A stretch of DNA of 64,000 nt, taken from contig CAWAOX010000011.1 in the NCBI GenBank assembly GCA_963783835.1, positions 1 to 64,000 of the forward strand. Direction: 5' to 3'. This document shows, in pieces, positions 25,919-35,328 of this stretch (its first letter is position 1; each line of letters begins with the position of its first letter). The DNA is from CAIQPS01 sp963783835. Its GTDB lineage: Bacteria > Actinomycetota > Thermoleophilia > RBG-16-64-13. The notes beneath the pieces were generated by a model. The model saw only the letters and a program-made list of their open reading frames with translations. It was not told where the DNA came from and did no database searches. Position numbers and translations under genes: made by a program.

Positions 25919-27214
25919 CTAGCGGGAGTTCTTCCTCATCTGGTCGAGGAACTCCGTGTTGGACTTGGTCTCCTTGAGCTTCTGGATGAGCAGTTCGATG
26001 GCGGCGTTCGGATCAAGGGCGTGGAGCACCGACCGCAACTTCCAGACCATCTTGGCCTCGGCGGCATCCATAAGGAGCTCTTCCTTCCTGGTGCCGGAAT
26101 TCTCGATATCGATGGCCGGGAAGATCCGCTTGTTCGCCAGTTGACGGGTCAGCCGGACCTCCCAGTTGCCGGTACCCTTGAACTCCTCGAAAATGACCTC
26201 GTCCATGCGCGACCCGGTCTCGACGAGCGCCGTGGCAAGGATGGTGAGCGAGCCCCCCTCCTCGATGTTCCGGGCCGCCCCGAAGAACTTCTTGGGCGGA
26301 TAGAGCGCGGTCGAGTCGACCCCGCCTGAGAGGATACGGCCGCTGGCGGGCGCCTGCAGGTTGTAGGCCCGGGCCATCCTGGTGATGGAGTCGAGGAGCA
26401 CCACGACGTCCCTGCCCACTTCAACCAGGCGCTTGACCCGCTCCAGCACCAGCTCGGTGACCTGCACGTGGTTCTCGCCGGGCATGTCGAAGGTGGAACT
26501 GACCACCTCGCCCGTCACCGTGCGCTCCATGTCGGTGACCTCTTCCGGCCGCTCGTCGACGAGCAGCACCAGCAGGTGCACCTCGGGGTTGTTGGTCGCG
26601 ATCGCATGGGCGAGGTCTTTGAGGATGGTGGTCTTCCCTGCCTTGGGGGGAGATACGATCAGACCGCGCTGGCCCTTGCCCAGAGGGCTCATGATGTCCA
26701 TGACCCGGGCCGAGAGACGGTCGGGGGTGGTCTCGAGCCTCAGGCGCTCGTCGGGGAAGAGAGGCGTCAGCGAGTCGAACGTGGGGCGATGGCGCGCTTG
26801 CTCGGGATCCATGCCGTTGACGGTCTGGATCTTGAGGAGGGCATGGTACTTCTCGTTGTCACGCGGAGTCCGCACCTGGCCGTTGATCTCGTCGCCCCGG
26901 CGTAGCTTGAAGCGCCTTATCTGAGATAGGGACACGTAGATGTCGGAGTCGGACTGGGTATAGCCCTGAGTGCGCAGGAAGCCGTAGCCGTCCGGGAGGA
27001 TGTCGAGCAGCCCGGTGCGGAAATGCAGGCCCCTGTCCTGGGACTGCTCGTTCAGGATCTTCATGATGAGATCCTGCTTCGAGTACTTGCGGAAGTTCTT
27101 GATACCAAGCTCGCCTGCGACCATGTGCAGATCGGACAGAAGCTTGGGCTCTATCTCGCTCAGGGGGGTCGCCTTTGCCGTCGTGCGGCTTTCTTGTTCG
27201 TCGTTCTGGTTCAT
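25919..27214 (-). CDS. rho: Transcription termination factor Rho
   Basis: 431 residues from ATG 27214; a TTG at 27223 would add three. Hexameric RNA helicase that ends transcription. The N-terminal helical domain (SEIEPKLLSDLHMVAGELGI) is followed by the RNA-binding cold-shock fold (GLLDILPDGYGFLRT...SLSQIRRF), then the ATPase core with Walker A PPKAGKTT and the LLVDERPEEVTDM, VVLLDSITRMARAYN and SGGVDSTALYPPKKFFGAARN blocks. No long basic actinobacterial insert is present. It is the sixth gene after lysA in the minus-strand cluster. Confidence 0.97.
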   Translation of the reverse strand: MNQNDEQESRTTAKATPLSEIEPKLLSDLHMVAGELGIKNFRKYSKQDLIMKILNEQSQDRGLHFRTGLLDILPDGYGFLRTQGYTQSDSDIYVSLSQIRRFKLRRGDEINGQVRTPRDNEKYHALLKIQTVNGMDPEQARHRPTFDSLTPLFPDERLRLETTPDRLSARVMDIMSPLGKGQRGLIVSPPKAGKTTILKDLAHAIATNNPEVHLLVLLVDERPEEVTDMERTVTGEVVSSTFDMPGENHVQVTELVLERVKRLVEVGRDVVVLLDSITRMARAYNLQAPASGRILSGGVDSTALYPPKKFFGAARNIEEGGSLTILATALVETGSRMDEVIFEEFKGTGNWEVRLTRQLANKRIFPAIDIENSGTRKEELLMDAAEAKMVWKLRSVLHALDPNAAIELLIQKLKETKSNTEFLDQMRKNSR

Positions 27215-27257
27215 TCGCAACAATCTCTTCTTTCGTTGGTTCGTTCTTTGAGCCTGG

Positions 27258-28277
27258 TCATCTGATCCCGAGAGCCACCATCGGACCCCCGTTCTCGGTA
27301 CGATGCAACGTCCGTATCGTGCGGATGGCGTGGCAGTTGGAGCACATCACCAGCGTCTCGGTCTGCACTCCGTCCGGCCGCACGTCGATGCCCCGAAGGA
27401 ACCTGCCGCCGGTGACCGCTGTGGCCGCGAACAGGACACCATCGCCGGCCATATCAGCCGTGGTCAGGGGCGTCTCGACGTCGACGAGACCGGTCGCTCG
27501 CACCTGCTCCACCTGATGCCTGGAGACCGGCCAGAAGCGTGCGCGTATCTCGCCGCCGAGGCAACGCAGGGCCGCCGCGGCGATCACCCCTTCGACCGCG
27601 CCGCCTATCCCGATGGTCATGTGTACGCCGCTGTTCCGGGAGGCAGCCGCTATGCCGGCCGAGATGTCACCGTCGGCTATCAGCCTGAGGCGAGCACCCG
27701 CGGCTCGTATCTGAGCGGTCAACTCTTCGTGCCGGGGCCTGTCGAGGACGACCACCACGAGCTCGCTCGGCGAGCGGCCGAGGGCGGCCGCCACGCGATG
27801 GATGTTCTCGCCCACGGACGCGTCGATGTCGACGGCGGCCGCGGCCTGGCCGGCGACGATGACCTTCTGCATGTACATCTCTGGTACCCGCATCAGGCTT
27901 CTCTCGGGCCCGGCGGCTATCATCGCCAGCGCGCCCTCGGCTCCGCCGGCCAGAGCGTTCAGGGCTTCGAGGGGCTGCACGACCGCATCCCACACCTGGG
28001 TGAGCCCTTCGGCCTCCCGGGCCTCGCCGACCCAAGCTCCTGGGTCGCCGCCCAGCTCGTCGCCCGGCTGCAGGACGGCCGGCGACCGGCCGCTGCCCCG
28101 GCTCGCGACCACCCTGACCTTCACGGGACCCTGCGCAAGCGCGTCCGCCATGGCCATGCGGGCCGCCAACTCACCGGCCAGCCCATCGGCCCGGCCGATC
28201 CATTCCGCCGCCCCCAGAGCGGCCGCCTCGGACACGATCGCAAAACGAGCGCATATGCAGCGACCCTCAGCGTTCAC
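27258..28277 (-). CDS. GlpX-like class II fructose-1,6-bisphosphatase homologue with lost metal motifs
   Basis: 339 residues. The overall alignment to GlpX is good: EAAALGAAEWIGRADG at the N-terminus, VPEMYMQKVIVAG, IHRVAAALGRSPSELVVVVLDRPRHEEL, IADGDISAGI, IGIGGAVEGVIAAAALRCLGG and FAATAVTGGRFLRGI. But the metal and phosphate motifs have changed: GEGEIDEAPML of the active enzymes aligns with SRGSGRSPAVL, and the DPIEGT motif with QPLEAL. It therefore probably lacks phosphatase activity and may bind a sugar phosphate for regulation. GTG 28277 overlaps the end of the 2-phosphoglycerate kinase gene by 11 bases, tying it to cDPG synthesis. Confidence 0.8.
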   Translation of the reverse strand: MNAEGRCICARFAIVSEAAALGAAEWIGRADGLAGELAARMAMADALAQGPVKVRVVASRGSGRSPAVLQPGDELGGDPGAWVGEAREAEGLTQVWDAVVQPLEALNALAGGAEGALAMIAAGPERSLMRVPEMYMQKVIVAGQAAAAVDIDASVGENIHRVAAALGRSPSELVVVVLDRPRHEELTAQIRAAGARLRLIADGDISAGIAAASRNSGVHMTIGIGGAVEGVIAAAALRCLGGEIRARFWPVSRHQVEQVRATGLVDVETPLTTADMAGDGVLFAATAVTGGRFLRGIDVRPDGVQTETLVMCSNCHAIRTIRTLHRTENGGPMVALGIR

Positions 28278-29232
28278 CAGCCGACACCTCAGTCTGTTCG
28301 ATGACTCCGTACAGTGCGTCCACGACCGTCCCGACCGTGTCGTCGATGCTCATGTTGTCGACCACCAGCGTGCCCTCCGTGGCCGCCCGCTCGAGTATGA
28401 ACCCTTGGATCTTCCTGATATCGGCGAACCCCCCCAGATATCGGGCCAGCACCCTCCTGCCGGAGGTCTGCTGTTCGCGCACCAGGAAATGGCTCCTATG
28501 AAGCTCGGGGTCGGTCACCGTCACGACCAGGGGTAGCAACAGTACGTCCGACATGCGTTCCTCGGCCGCTTCCGGAGCCAGCATCCCCGGCACCATGTGT
28601 ACCCCTTCGACCACCAGACTCGTCCGCTCCTTGATCGCCCTGTCGATGATGGCCCGCACACCCACGGCGACCATCTCGACCTGCTCCATGAACCCCAGCA
28701 GACCGGCGTCCAGCCCCGGGCCCACCGGCATCCTCACCGCCATCCCCGCCTCATACGACGAGTAGTGGATGGAGGGCATGAGCGTCTTCGAGAAGAACGC
28801 CCTCATCGCCTCCCGAATGGAATCGGTGGAGATGATCCTCACGATCCCCAGCCTCTCCGCGACCTGGGCTGCAATGGTGCTCTTGCCCACTCCCGTCGAG
28901 CCGCCGATGAGCACGATGACCGGCCGGTCCTCGGCCGCCATCCGGTTCCAGATCCGGTACCGCTGCAGATAGCGGTGCTCCCCACTGTCGGCAAGCACCT
29001 TCTCCACCAGAGTGCGGAGCTCGTCCACGCGGACCTCGCGCTCCGCGGCCTGCATCAACTGCCACTCCACGTCCATCGCTACCACGTATGCCCGCTGCGG
29101 CGAAAGTCCGGTAGAGGTCAGAGCCGTCGCGAGAAGCCCCTTGGAGAACGGGACCTTGTGCCCCTCGCTCACCAACTGGATGGGAGGCCCCTCGGGCTTC
29201 CCGGTCGCCTCGGGCGACTCTTCTGTCCCCAT
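28267..29232 (-). CDS. 2-phosphoglycerate kinase
   Basis: 321 residues from ATG 29232 (or TTG 29244 for four more). It phosphorylates 2-phosphoglycerate to 2,3-diphosphoglycerate, the first committed step to cyclic 2,3-diphosphoglycerate. An N-terminal ATP-cone-like region (VPFSKGLLATALTSTGLSPQRAYVVAMDVEWQL) precedes the P-loop kinase domain VIVLIGGSTGVGKSTIAAQVA, with STDSIREAMR, SSLVVEGVHMVPG-like block (TSLVVEGVHMVPGML) and a lid region. The same two-part layout occurs in methanogen and Rubrobacter-type enzymes. It starts five bases after the cDPG synthetase. Confidence 0.88.
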   Translation of the reverse strand: MGTEESPEATGKPEGPPIQLVSEGHKVPFSKGLLATALTSTGLSPQRAYVVAMDVEWQLMQAAEREVRVDELRTLVEKVLADSGEHRYLQRYRIWNRMAAEDRPVIVLIGGSTGVGKSTIAAQVAERLGIVRIISTDSIREAMRAFFSKTLMPSIHYSSYEAGMAVRMPVGPGLDAGLLGFMEQVEMVAVGVRAIIDRAIKERTSLVVEGVHMVPGMLAPEAAEERMSDVLLLPLVVTVTDPELHRSHFLVREQQTSGRRVLARYLGGFADIRKIQGFILERAATEGTLVVDNMSIDDTVGTVVDALYGVIEQTEVSAGER

Positions 29233-29248
29233 GGGACCGCTCAACTCC

Positions 29249-30649
29249 TCACGACCGCTGCTCGAACCTCTCTCTCGCCCTCGCGGCTAAGCCCAGGGCC
29301 AGGGCCTCCAAGCCGCTGCCCTTATCCGGTCCGCTTTCCGGAGAGACTTCCACCGGCACGTTGTCCATGAAAATCACCGGGAGACCCCGTGCCGCCGCCT
29401 CTTCGGCCACCACGTCGATGGCTGCCGCCTTGATCTCGGTCACCACCGCGTCGACCCTGCCCATCGCCTCGCTCTGAAGGTCCTGCCTGAGTGCCACGCG
29501 ATCAGCGAGATGGGTGGAAAACAACTCGACCCGGCATCCCCACCGCTCCTCCAGATGCCTGCGCAAGACCGCTTTCTGCACCTCCGGCGCCGTGGAGAAA
29601 CAGGCCACCGTTCGGCCCCGCACGTCTTCGACGGGCTGCGGGCGAAACACGACGGGCAGCACCGGCATTCCCGGCCGTACCCTCTCCACTGCGTCCCTGA
29701 CCATCTGGACCTTCTCCCCCGATGCCAGCGGTTCCTCGGCCATCGTCAACACCACCGCGTCGCTTATGAGCAGCCGATAGGCTCCCAGGTAGCCGGCGAT
29801 GTCGTCTACCGGCTGCTGCGCCCCCGCCACCAGCAGGCGGACGTCGCTCGCGACCGGCGGCTGAGCGGCCCCGCTCCCTTCCAGCACGATCAACTCCGGC
29901 TGCAGGCTGTTCGCCAGCCGCACTCCATCAGCGACATTGGTCGCGAACGGCTGTCCCGCCATGCCACCCCCGCAGCGCCGGCACCCGACGGTGACCACTC
30001 CGCTGAGGACCGCATCCTCGAAGTGATCGGAGGCCGCGTGACGCCCCTGCCGGCTCCAGGCAAGCAGGTCCTCGGCTTTCAAGCGCCGCTTGGTCCCATC
30101 GATGACCTCGGGCCGCGCCGGTCCACCCCGACCCATAGCCACCACCACGATCCCCGGGCGCCCCTCCCGCGCAGGGACGGCCGCTTGAAGGACCCGGGCC
30201 ACGTACCCGCAGATGGCGGTCTTCCCCACTCGCTTGCCGGTGCCGATGATGGCCAACGAGGGAGTCGCGCAAAGACGTTCGGAAGTCGCGGGGCTGAAGT
30301 GGAAATCGGGACCTACGTAGCCCACCTGGCGCGCCAGACTCTTGCTCGCAAGGCGAAAACGTTCTGTATATCCTAGCACCGGTTCGTCGCTGAGGTCAAC
30401 GACCACTTGCGGCCGGTACCGGTCGATGGCCGTGTCGAGCCCACGCGACCAGTCGTCGTCGAAGATCACCGGCAGCCCATACAGCTTCTCCGCCCCGTCT
30501 TCCAGGCCGTCCCGCCGTATCTTCTCGGTGCCTCCGAGGAACAGGGCCGCCCGGAACTCGAACCGGTCGGCCGCCTGCTGCAGCGCGTCGACGACAACCG
30601 GAGGGTAATGCTCGCCGTCGATCAGGACTACGGCGGAGAGCTTCATCAT
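29249..30649 (-). CDS. Cyclic 2,3-diphosphoglycerate synthetase
   Basis: 466 residues from ATG 30649, which overlaps the upstream phosphoesterase stop. It uses ATP to close 2,3-diphosphoglycerate into cDPG, a thermoprotective solute. The N-terminus MMKLSAVVLIDGEHYPPVV matches the Methanothermus enzyme, and the P-loop IIGTGKRVGKTAICGYVARVL follows near residue 140. VVAMGRGGPARPEVI, GCRRCGGGMAG and IVLEGSGAAQPPVASD are further family blocks. Together with the next gene it gives a complete cDPG pathway from 2-phosphoglycerate. Confidence 0.88.
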   Translation of the reverse strand: MMKLSAVVLIDGEHYPPVVVDALQQAADRFEFRAALFLGGTEKIRRDGLEDGAEKLYGLPVIFDDDWSRGLDTAIDRYRPQVVVDLSDEPVLGYTERFRLASKSLARQVGYVGPDFHFSPATSERLCATPSLAIIGTGKRVGKTAICGYVARVLQAAVPAREGRPGIVVVAMGRGGPARPEVIDGTKRRLKAEDLLAWSRQGRHAASDHFEDAVLSGVVTVGCRRCGGGMAGQPFATNVADGVRLANSLQPELIVLEGSGAAQPPVASDVRLLVAGAQQPVDDIAGYLGAYRLLISDAVVLTMAEEPLASGEKVQMVRDAVERVRPGMPVLPVVFRPQPVEDVRGRTVACFSTAPEVQKAVLRRHLEERWGCRVELFSTHLADRVALRQDLQSEAMGRVDAVVTEIKAAAIDVVAEEAAARGLPVIFMDNVPVEVSPESGPDKGSGLEALALGLAARARERFEQRS

Positions 30650-31401
30650 CCGGAAGCGCGATCGAATTCCACGATGCCCTCGCCGCCGTGGAATGGATAG
30701 CGCCGCGACACCGTCACGTGCTCGCCCTTGATCTCGACGACGTTGTAGCAGGGCTTCGTGTCGCCCCGTAGCCGGAGCGTGGCGACGGTACCGGCGTTGA
30801 CGACATACATGTTCTCCAAACGCCAGGCGTACGGCACGTGCTTGTGGCCCGAGAGTACGAGGTCCACTCCGCACTCCGCGAGGACCTCCAGGACGTCACC
30901 GGCGTCGTTCACGATGTTGCGTTCCCGTCCCGTGCCGGGGATCGGCAGCAGGTGGTGGTGGAGCATGAAGATCTTGACGTCGTCAGGACTGTCCATGAAC
31001 GCTTCCCGGATCCACTGGTACCGGTGCCGGCCGATGCGGCCGTAGTCGAGGTCCGGCTCGGTGGAGTCAACGCCGAGCAGCGTCACCCCTTGCTTTCGTA
31101 CGATCATCTGGCGGGTGGCGAACAGCCGCTCGAAATGCGCGTAGCCCACGTTGCGGCTGTCATGGTTGCCGGGTACCACGATGACGTCCGGGCACGTCAG
31201 CCGGTCGAGATACTCGCGCGCCTCCCGAAACTCCTGGCGGTACCCCATATTGGTCAGGTCGCCGGTGACGGCGACGATGTCGGGACCGAGGTCGTTGACC
31301 TCGACCAGCGTCCGGTCCAGCAGGTTGGGCACAAAGTACTGCGAGCCCAGATGCAGGTCGGACAGGTGAGCGATAACGCACGAGCGGGTCTGATCTCCCA
31401 T
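30646..31401 (-). CDS. Calcineurin-like metallophosphoesterase
   Basis: 251 residues from ATG 31401. Binuclear-metal phosphoesterase with the five signature blocks: IAHLSDLHLGS, VAVTGDLTN, VVPGNHDSRN, IFMLHHHLLP and LVLSGHKHVP. It resembles Icc/CpdA-type 3',5'-cyclic nucleotide phosphodiesterases, but substrate is not readable. The open frame upstream of 31401 lies over thrC and is unconserved. It sits between thrC (five-base gap) and the cDPG synthetase (overlapping), so it may hydrolyse a phosphorylated solute; that is inference. Confidence 0.9.
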   Translation of the reverse strand: MGDQTRSCVIAHLSDLHLGSQYFVPNLLDRTLVEVNDLGPDIVAVTGDLTNMGYRQEFREAREYLDRLTCPDVIVVPGNHDSRNVGYAHFERLFATRQMIVRKQGVTLLGVDSTEPDLDYGRIGRHRYQWIREAFMDSPDDVKIFMLHHHLLPIPGTGRERNIVNDAGDVLEVLAECGVDLVLSGHKHVPYAWRLENMYVVNAGTVATLRLRGDTKPCYNVVEIKGEHVTVSRRYPFHGGEGIVEFDRASG

Positions 31402-31406
31402 CGTGA

Positions 31407-32483
31407 CTACTCCGATGTAGCTATGATCTCCTCGACTGCGGCAAGATCGGCCGGGCAATGGATGATCGGGCGGGACTGGTCGATGGCGGTCTGCGGATCT
31501 TTGAGGCCGTGGCCGGTCAGCACGCACACCAGGGTGTCGCCCTTCGGGAGCCCGTTGGAACCATATTTGAGAAGTCCGGCGACGCTGGCCGCGGAGGCCG
31601 GCTCGCAGAACACGCCCTCTTTCTGGGCAAGCAGCCGCTGGGCCGCCAGGATCTCCTCGTCGGTCACATCGCGAATGACGCCGCCCGAGTCGTTGGCCGC
31701 GGCGAGGGCTTCGTCGCCCCGCGCCGGGTTGCCGATGCGGATGGCCGTGGCGATGGTCTCCGGCTTCTCCACGACGTGGCCGCACACCAGGGGGTTCGCA
31801 CCTTCCGCCTGGAATCCCCAGACCACAGGCAGTCTACCCGCGAGCCCCCGGTCCTTGTATTCGCGGAACCCCTTCCAGTACGAGGTGATGTTGCCGGCGT
31901 TGCCGACGGGGATGGACAGCATCGCGGGCGCGTCGCCCAGGGTGTCGACGATCTCGAACGCCGCCGTCTTCTGCCCTTCGATGCGATAGGGGTTGAGCGA
32001 GTTGACGAGCGTGATCCGCTGCCGTTGGGAGAGTTCTTTGACGTACTCGAGCGCCAGGTCGAAGTTGCCCTCGATGGCGATAGCGACTGCGCCGTGCATC
32101 AGGGCCTGCGAGAGCTTGCCCATGGCGATCTTGCCCTCGGGGATAAGCACCACGCAGCGCAGCCCGGCTCGCGCGGCGTAGGCAGCCGCGGATGCGGAGG
32201 TATTGCCGGTGGAGGCGCAGATGACCGCGGTCGCCTCTTCTTCCAGGGCCTTGGTGATGGCCATCGTCATCCCCCGGTCTTTGAACGAGCCGGTGGGATT
32301 GGCCGCCTCATATTTGAGGAACACTTCGCAGCCGAGCTCGCCGCTGAGCCACCTGGCAGGGACCAGCGGCGTGCTTCCCTCTCCCAGCGTCGCCGGGACG
32401 GTATCCGGCTTGAGCGGGAGGAACTCCCGATAGCGCTCGATAACGCCGAACGGCGCCGCCGCGAGAGCGCCGGCGGCTCTCAC
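31407..32483 (-). CDS. thrC: Threonine synthase
   Basis: 358 residues from GTG 32483, whose last bases overlap the hom stop (GTGA). It converts O-phosphohomoserine to threonine with PLP. The PLP Lys is in NPTGSFKDRGMTMAI; CASTGNTSASAAAYAARAG and the phosphate-binding VGNAGNITSYWKGF are typical of the class II short enzymes. An upstream in-frame stretch belongs to the hom gene. Second gene after lysA in the aspartate pathway cluster. Confidence 0.95.
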   Translation of the reverse strand: MRAAGALAAAPFGVIERYREFLPLKPDTVPATLGEGSTPLVPARWLSGELGCEVFLKYEAANPTGSFKDRGMTMAITKALEEEATAVICASTGNTSASAAAYAARAGLRCVVLIPEGKIAMGKLSQALMHGAVAIAIEGNFDLALEYVKELSQRQRITLVNSLNPYRIEGQKTAAFEIVDTLGDAPAMLSIPVGNAGNITSYWKGFREYKDRGLAGRLPVVWGFQAEGANPLVCGHVVEKPETIATAIRIGNPARGDEALAAANDSGGVIRDVTDEEILAAQRLLAQKEGVFCEPASAASVAGLLKYGSNGLPKGDTLVCVLTGHGLKDPQTAIDQSRPIIHCPADLAAVEEIIATSE

Positions 32484-33757
32484 AGCACCCTCAGACTCAT
32501 AGGCTCGCTTCTGCAGCAACTCAGCGCATTCGCCTCCCGGATGGCAGCGAAGAAGTTCTTTTCTTTGGTCGGGTGCGTGATCAACACCAACTCCGCCTCC
32601 GCGCCTCTGCCCTTCTGGATCATGCTCGCTATGGAGACCCCATGTCCGCCGAGCACCGAAGCGATGCGGGCCAACACTCCCGATACGTCCTCCACGTTCA
32701 TCTTAATAAAGAACGCGGACTCCATCTCATCGGCCGGGTAGAACCCGATCTCCCGATAGCACGAGCAACTCTGCAGGAAGCCTACGTCCTTCGTGTTGGC
32801 GATCGACACGATGTCGCTGACCACCGCGGTCGCGGTCGGCACCCCTCCCGCGCCCGGACCCATCAGCATGATCTCCCCGATCTCGTCTCCCCGAAGGAAC
32901 ACCGCGTTGTTGGAGCCGTTTATGGCGGCCAGCGGATGATCCACCGGCACAAGGGCGGGGAACACACGCACGCTGACTCTGCCTTCGATGAGCCGGGCCG
33001 CCCCGATGAGCTTGACGGCGAAACCAAGATCCTTGGCGTACCGGACGTCGTCCAGACTCACATTCTCTATACCCTCGTAGGCAACATCTGCAAGCCGTAC
33101 CCGAGAGTGGAAGGCGATCGACCCGAGGATGGCCATCTTGGCGGCGGCGTCGGCCCCGCCGACGTCGGCAGTCGGGTCGGCCTCGGCGTAACCCAGTTCT
33201 TGCGCCTTGGCGAGGATGTCGGCGTAGTCGCCCTCGTTGTTGTGCATCCGGGTGAGGATGTAGTTGGTGGTGCCGTTGACGATGCCATAGACAGTCTTGA
33301 GACCCGCCGCGATCATGCTCTCGCGCATGACCTTGATGATCGGGATGGCGCCGGCGACCGCGGCCTCGAAGCGCAGATGCCGCTGCTCCTCTCGGGCCAG
33401 GGTGAAGAGGGCCTCGCCTCGGGTGGCAAGCAATTGTTTGTTGGCGGTCACCACGTTCTTGCCCTTGCGCATAGCCGCGTCGAGGAAGTCGAACGCCGCG
33501 CCCGTCCCGCCGATCACCTCGACCACGATATCAATGGAGGGGTCGTCCGCGATCTCATTGAAGTGGGTGGTGAACAGGCCGTCAGGGAGGTCGCCCGGCT
33601 TCTTACTGGGATCGATCTCGAGCACCCTGGCCACCTGGAGGTCTACCCCGGTGCCCTCCAGGATCTGGTCGTGCTCTTTCTGGATCAGCCGGTATACGCT
33701 CGAACCGATCGTGCCGAATCCCAGCAGACCTATCCGCACGACCCTATCCCGGCTCAT
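32480..33757 (-). CDS. hom: Homoserine dehydrogenase
   Basis: 425 residues. It reduces aspartate semialdehyde to homoserine. N-terminal NAD(P) motif IGLLGFGTIGSSVYRLI, then GKNVVTANKQLLA with the catalytic Lys, and the substrate-domain VAGAIPIIKVMRE...GIVNGTTNYIL and AEADPTADVGGADAAAKMAIL. The C-terminal ACT domain (about residues 350-425, FIKMNVEDVSGVLARIASVLGGHGVSIASMIQ) gives threonine feedback control. The ATG overlaps the lysA stop by four bases. Confidence 0.96.
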   Translation of the reverse strand: MSRDRVVRIGLLGFGTIGSSVYRLIQKEHDQILEGTGVDLQVARVLEIDPSKKPGDLPDGLFTTHFNEIADDPSIDIVVEVIGGTGAAFDFLDAAMRKGKNVVTANKQLLATRGEALFTLAREEQRHLRFEAAVAGAIPIIKVMRESMIAAGLKTVYGIVNGTTNYILTRMHNNEGDYADILAKAQELGYAEADPTADVGGADAAAKMAILGSIAFHSRVRLADVAYEGIENVSLDDVRYAKDLGFAVKLIGAARLIEGRVSVRVFPALVPVDHPLAAINGSNNAVFLRGDEIGEIMLMGPGAGGVPTATAVVSDIVSIANTKDVGFLQSCSCYREIGFYPADEMESAFFIKMNVEDVSGVLARIASVLGGHGVSIASMIQKGRGAEAELVLITHPTKEKNFFAAIREANALSCCRSEPMSLRVL

Positions 33758-35095
33758 GCTCTCCCTCGACTTTCACTATCGTGCAGCGAACGGTGTTTGA
33801 CGACCAGGTCAGCGTACGTCTCGCGCTCGACGATCACCCGGGCCCGCCCATCGCGGACCAGGATGACCGCGGGGCGCGGGCTGCCGTTGTAGTTCGACGA
33901 CATGGCGAAGCAATACGCACCGGTGGCCGGCATCACGAGAATATCTCCCGGCTCTGGCCGGGCAAGGATGGCGTCCCGGATGAGGATGTCTCCGCTCTCG
34001 CAATGCTTACCGGCCACCGTGACTCTGGTATCGGCAGCAACGCCAGCTTTGTTAGCCAGCATACCCTCGTAGAGCGCGTCGTACAGCATGGGACGGATAT
34101 TGTCGCTCATGCCGCCATCGACGCTCACGTATGTGCGCACCCCTGGGATCTCCTTGATGGTGCCCACGGTGTACACCGTGATGCCCGCCTTACCCACGAT
34201 GGAGCGCCCCGGTTCGATGAGCACCCGCGGCATCGCCAGTCCCCGGGCCGCCATCTCTTCCCTCACGCCCTCCACCTTGACGGCCGCGTAGTCGCCGATG
34301 GACGACGGGGTGTCTTCCTCGGTGTACCGGATGCCCAGTCCGCCTCCGACGTTCAGATAGCGGCACTCGAACCCCAGGCTCTCGTTCGCCTGCGCGATGA
34401 GGCCCACCAGGATGTCGATGGCCTTGCGAAAGCCCTCCAGTTCAAAGATCTGGCTGCCAATGTGGGCGTGCAGACCGATGAGTTCGAGGTGAGGGGCAGC
34501 CATCGCCCGCCGGATCGCCTCCATCGCCACCCCATCCTCCAAGCCGAATCCGAACTTGGAGTCGACCTGCCCTGTCTGGATGTAGGAATGGGTGTGGGCC
34601 TCGATGCCCGGCGTTATGCGTAGAAGCACCTTCTGGCGCCCACTTCGCGCTGCCACCAGTTCCTCCAGGAGACCCAGTTCCTGGAAGCTGTCGACCACCA
34701 CGAAGCCAACGCCGCCCGAGAGGGCGTACTCGAGCTCTTCCCGGGTCTTGTTGTTGCCGTGGAAGAAGATCTTCTCGGGCGGGAAGCCGGCCACCTTGGC
34801 CACGTGATACTCGCCGCCCGAGGACACGTCGATCGACAGGCCCTCCTCGAGCACCAGTTGGGCTATCGCTACGGCCGAAAGCGCCTTGCTGGCGTAGATG
34901 ATCTCGAAATCCTGGGTATGTTGCCCGAAGGCGGCCATGTAACGGCGTGCACTGATCGCGGACGGATCTCTCCTCGTAGACGAGCAGCGGCGTGCCGAAC
35001 GTGGCGGCTAATTCGACGACGTCGCAGCCGTCGATCTCGAGATGCCCAGCGGCGTTGTGGGACGCGGTGATGGGATAGACGAGCGTGTGGGTCAA
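33754..35095 (-). pseudogene. lysA: Diaminopimelate decarboxylase, frameshifted
   Basis: TTG 35095 with GGAGG five bases upstream starts MTHTLVYPITASHNAAGHLEIDGCDVVELAATFGTPLLVYEERSVRDQ, the normal LysA N-terminus. From about 34951 the reading frame must change: one extra T after CAG, then ARRYMAAFGQ... and IIYASKALSAVAIAQLV (PLP Lys) continue in the next frame to the stop at 33754. Other blocks in the second frame are GGGLGIRYTEEDTPSS, EPGRSIVGKAG and CESGDILIRDAIL, all intact. The enzyme makes lysine from meso-diaminopimelate. It leads the lysA-hom-thrC cluster; an error here would cause lysine auxotrophy if real. Confidence 0.92.
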
Positions 35096-35308
35096 GACAG
35101 CCTCCAGACAGGAAACATGGGTACGTTACCACAGAGGCTACTGGAGAACGACGCCTCGCAGCGGGAGCGCAATGGGCGAGTGCGAGGGAAGGACGCAGGG
35201 AGCGTGAATAGCAGCGCTATTGGCGCGACTGAGGACACACTCTAGCGCCGTCCAGTGCGTTCCGGCGGCCGGGGCTTCGTTCTTCATTAGCCTGCAAAAA
35301 GAGCGGGC

Positions 35309-35317
35309 TGGTAGAAT
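35309..35317 (+). promoter_or_regulatory. Extended -10 promoter of the nuclease-like gene and hpt
   Basis: TGGTAGAAT is a TGn-extended -10 element. Its end lies 11 bases before ATG 35329, so transcription would start about five bases upstream of the ATG, leaving no room for a Shine-Dalgarno sequence. A palindrome AATAGCAGCGCTATT lies further upstream at 35207-35221. Confidence 0.4.
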
Positions 35318-35328
35318 GGACATCCAGC

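Noticed and set aside
18434..35194. The 12-mer CGAGGGAAGGAC occurs upstream of two plus-strand genes (18434-18445 and 35183-35194).
   Set aside because: Hundreds of identical 12-mer pairs are expected by chance in 64 kb of GC-rich DNA, and the flanks do not match.
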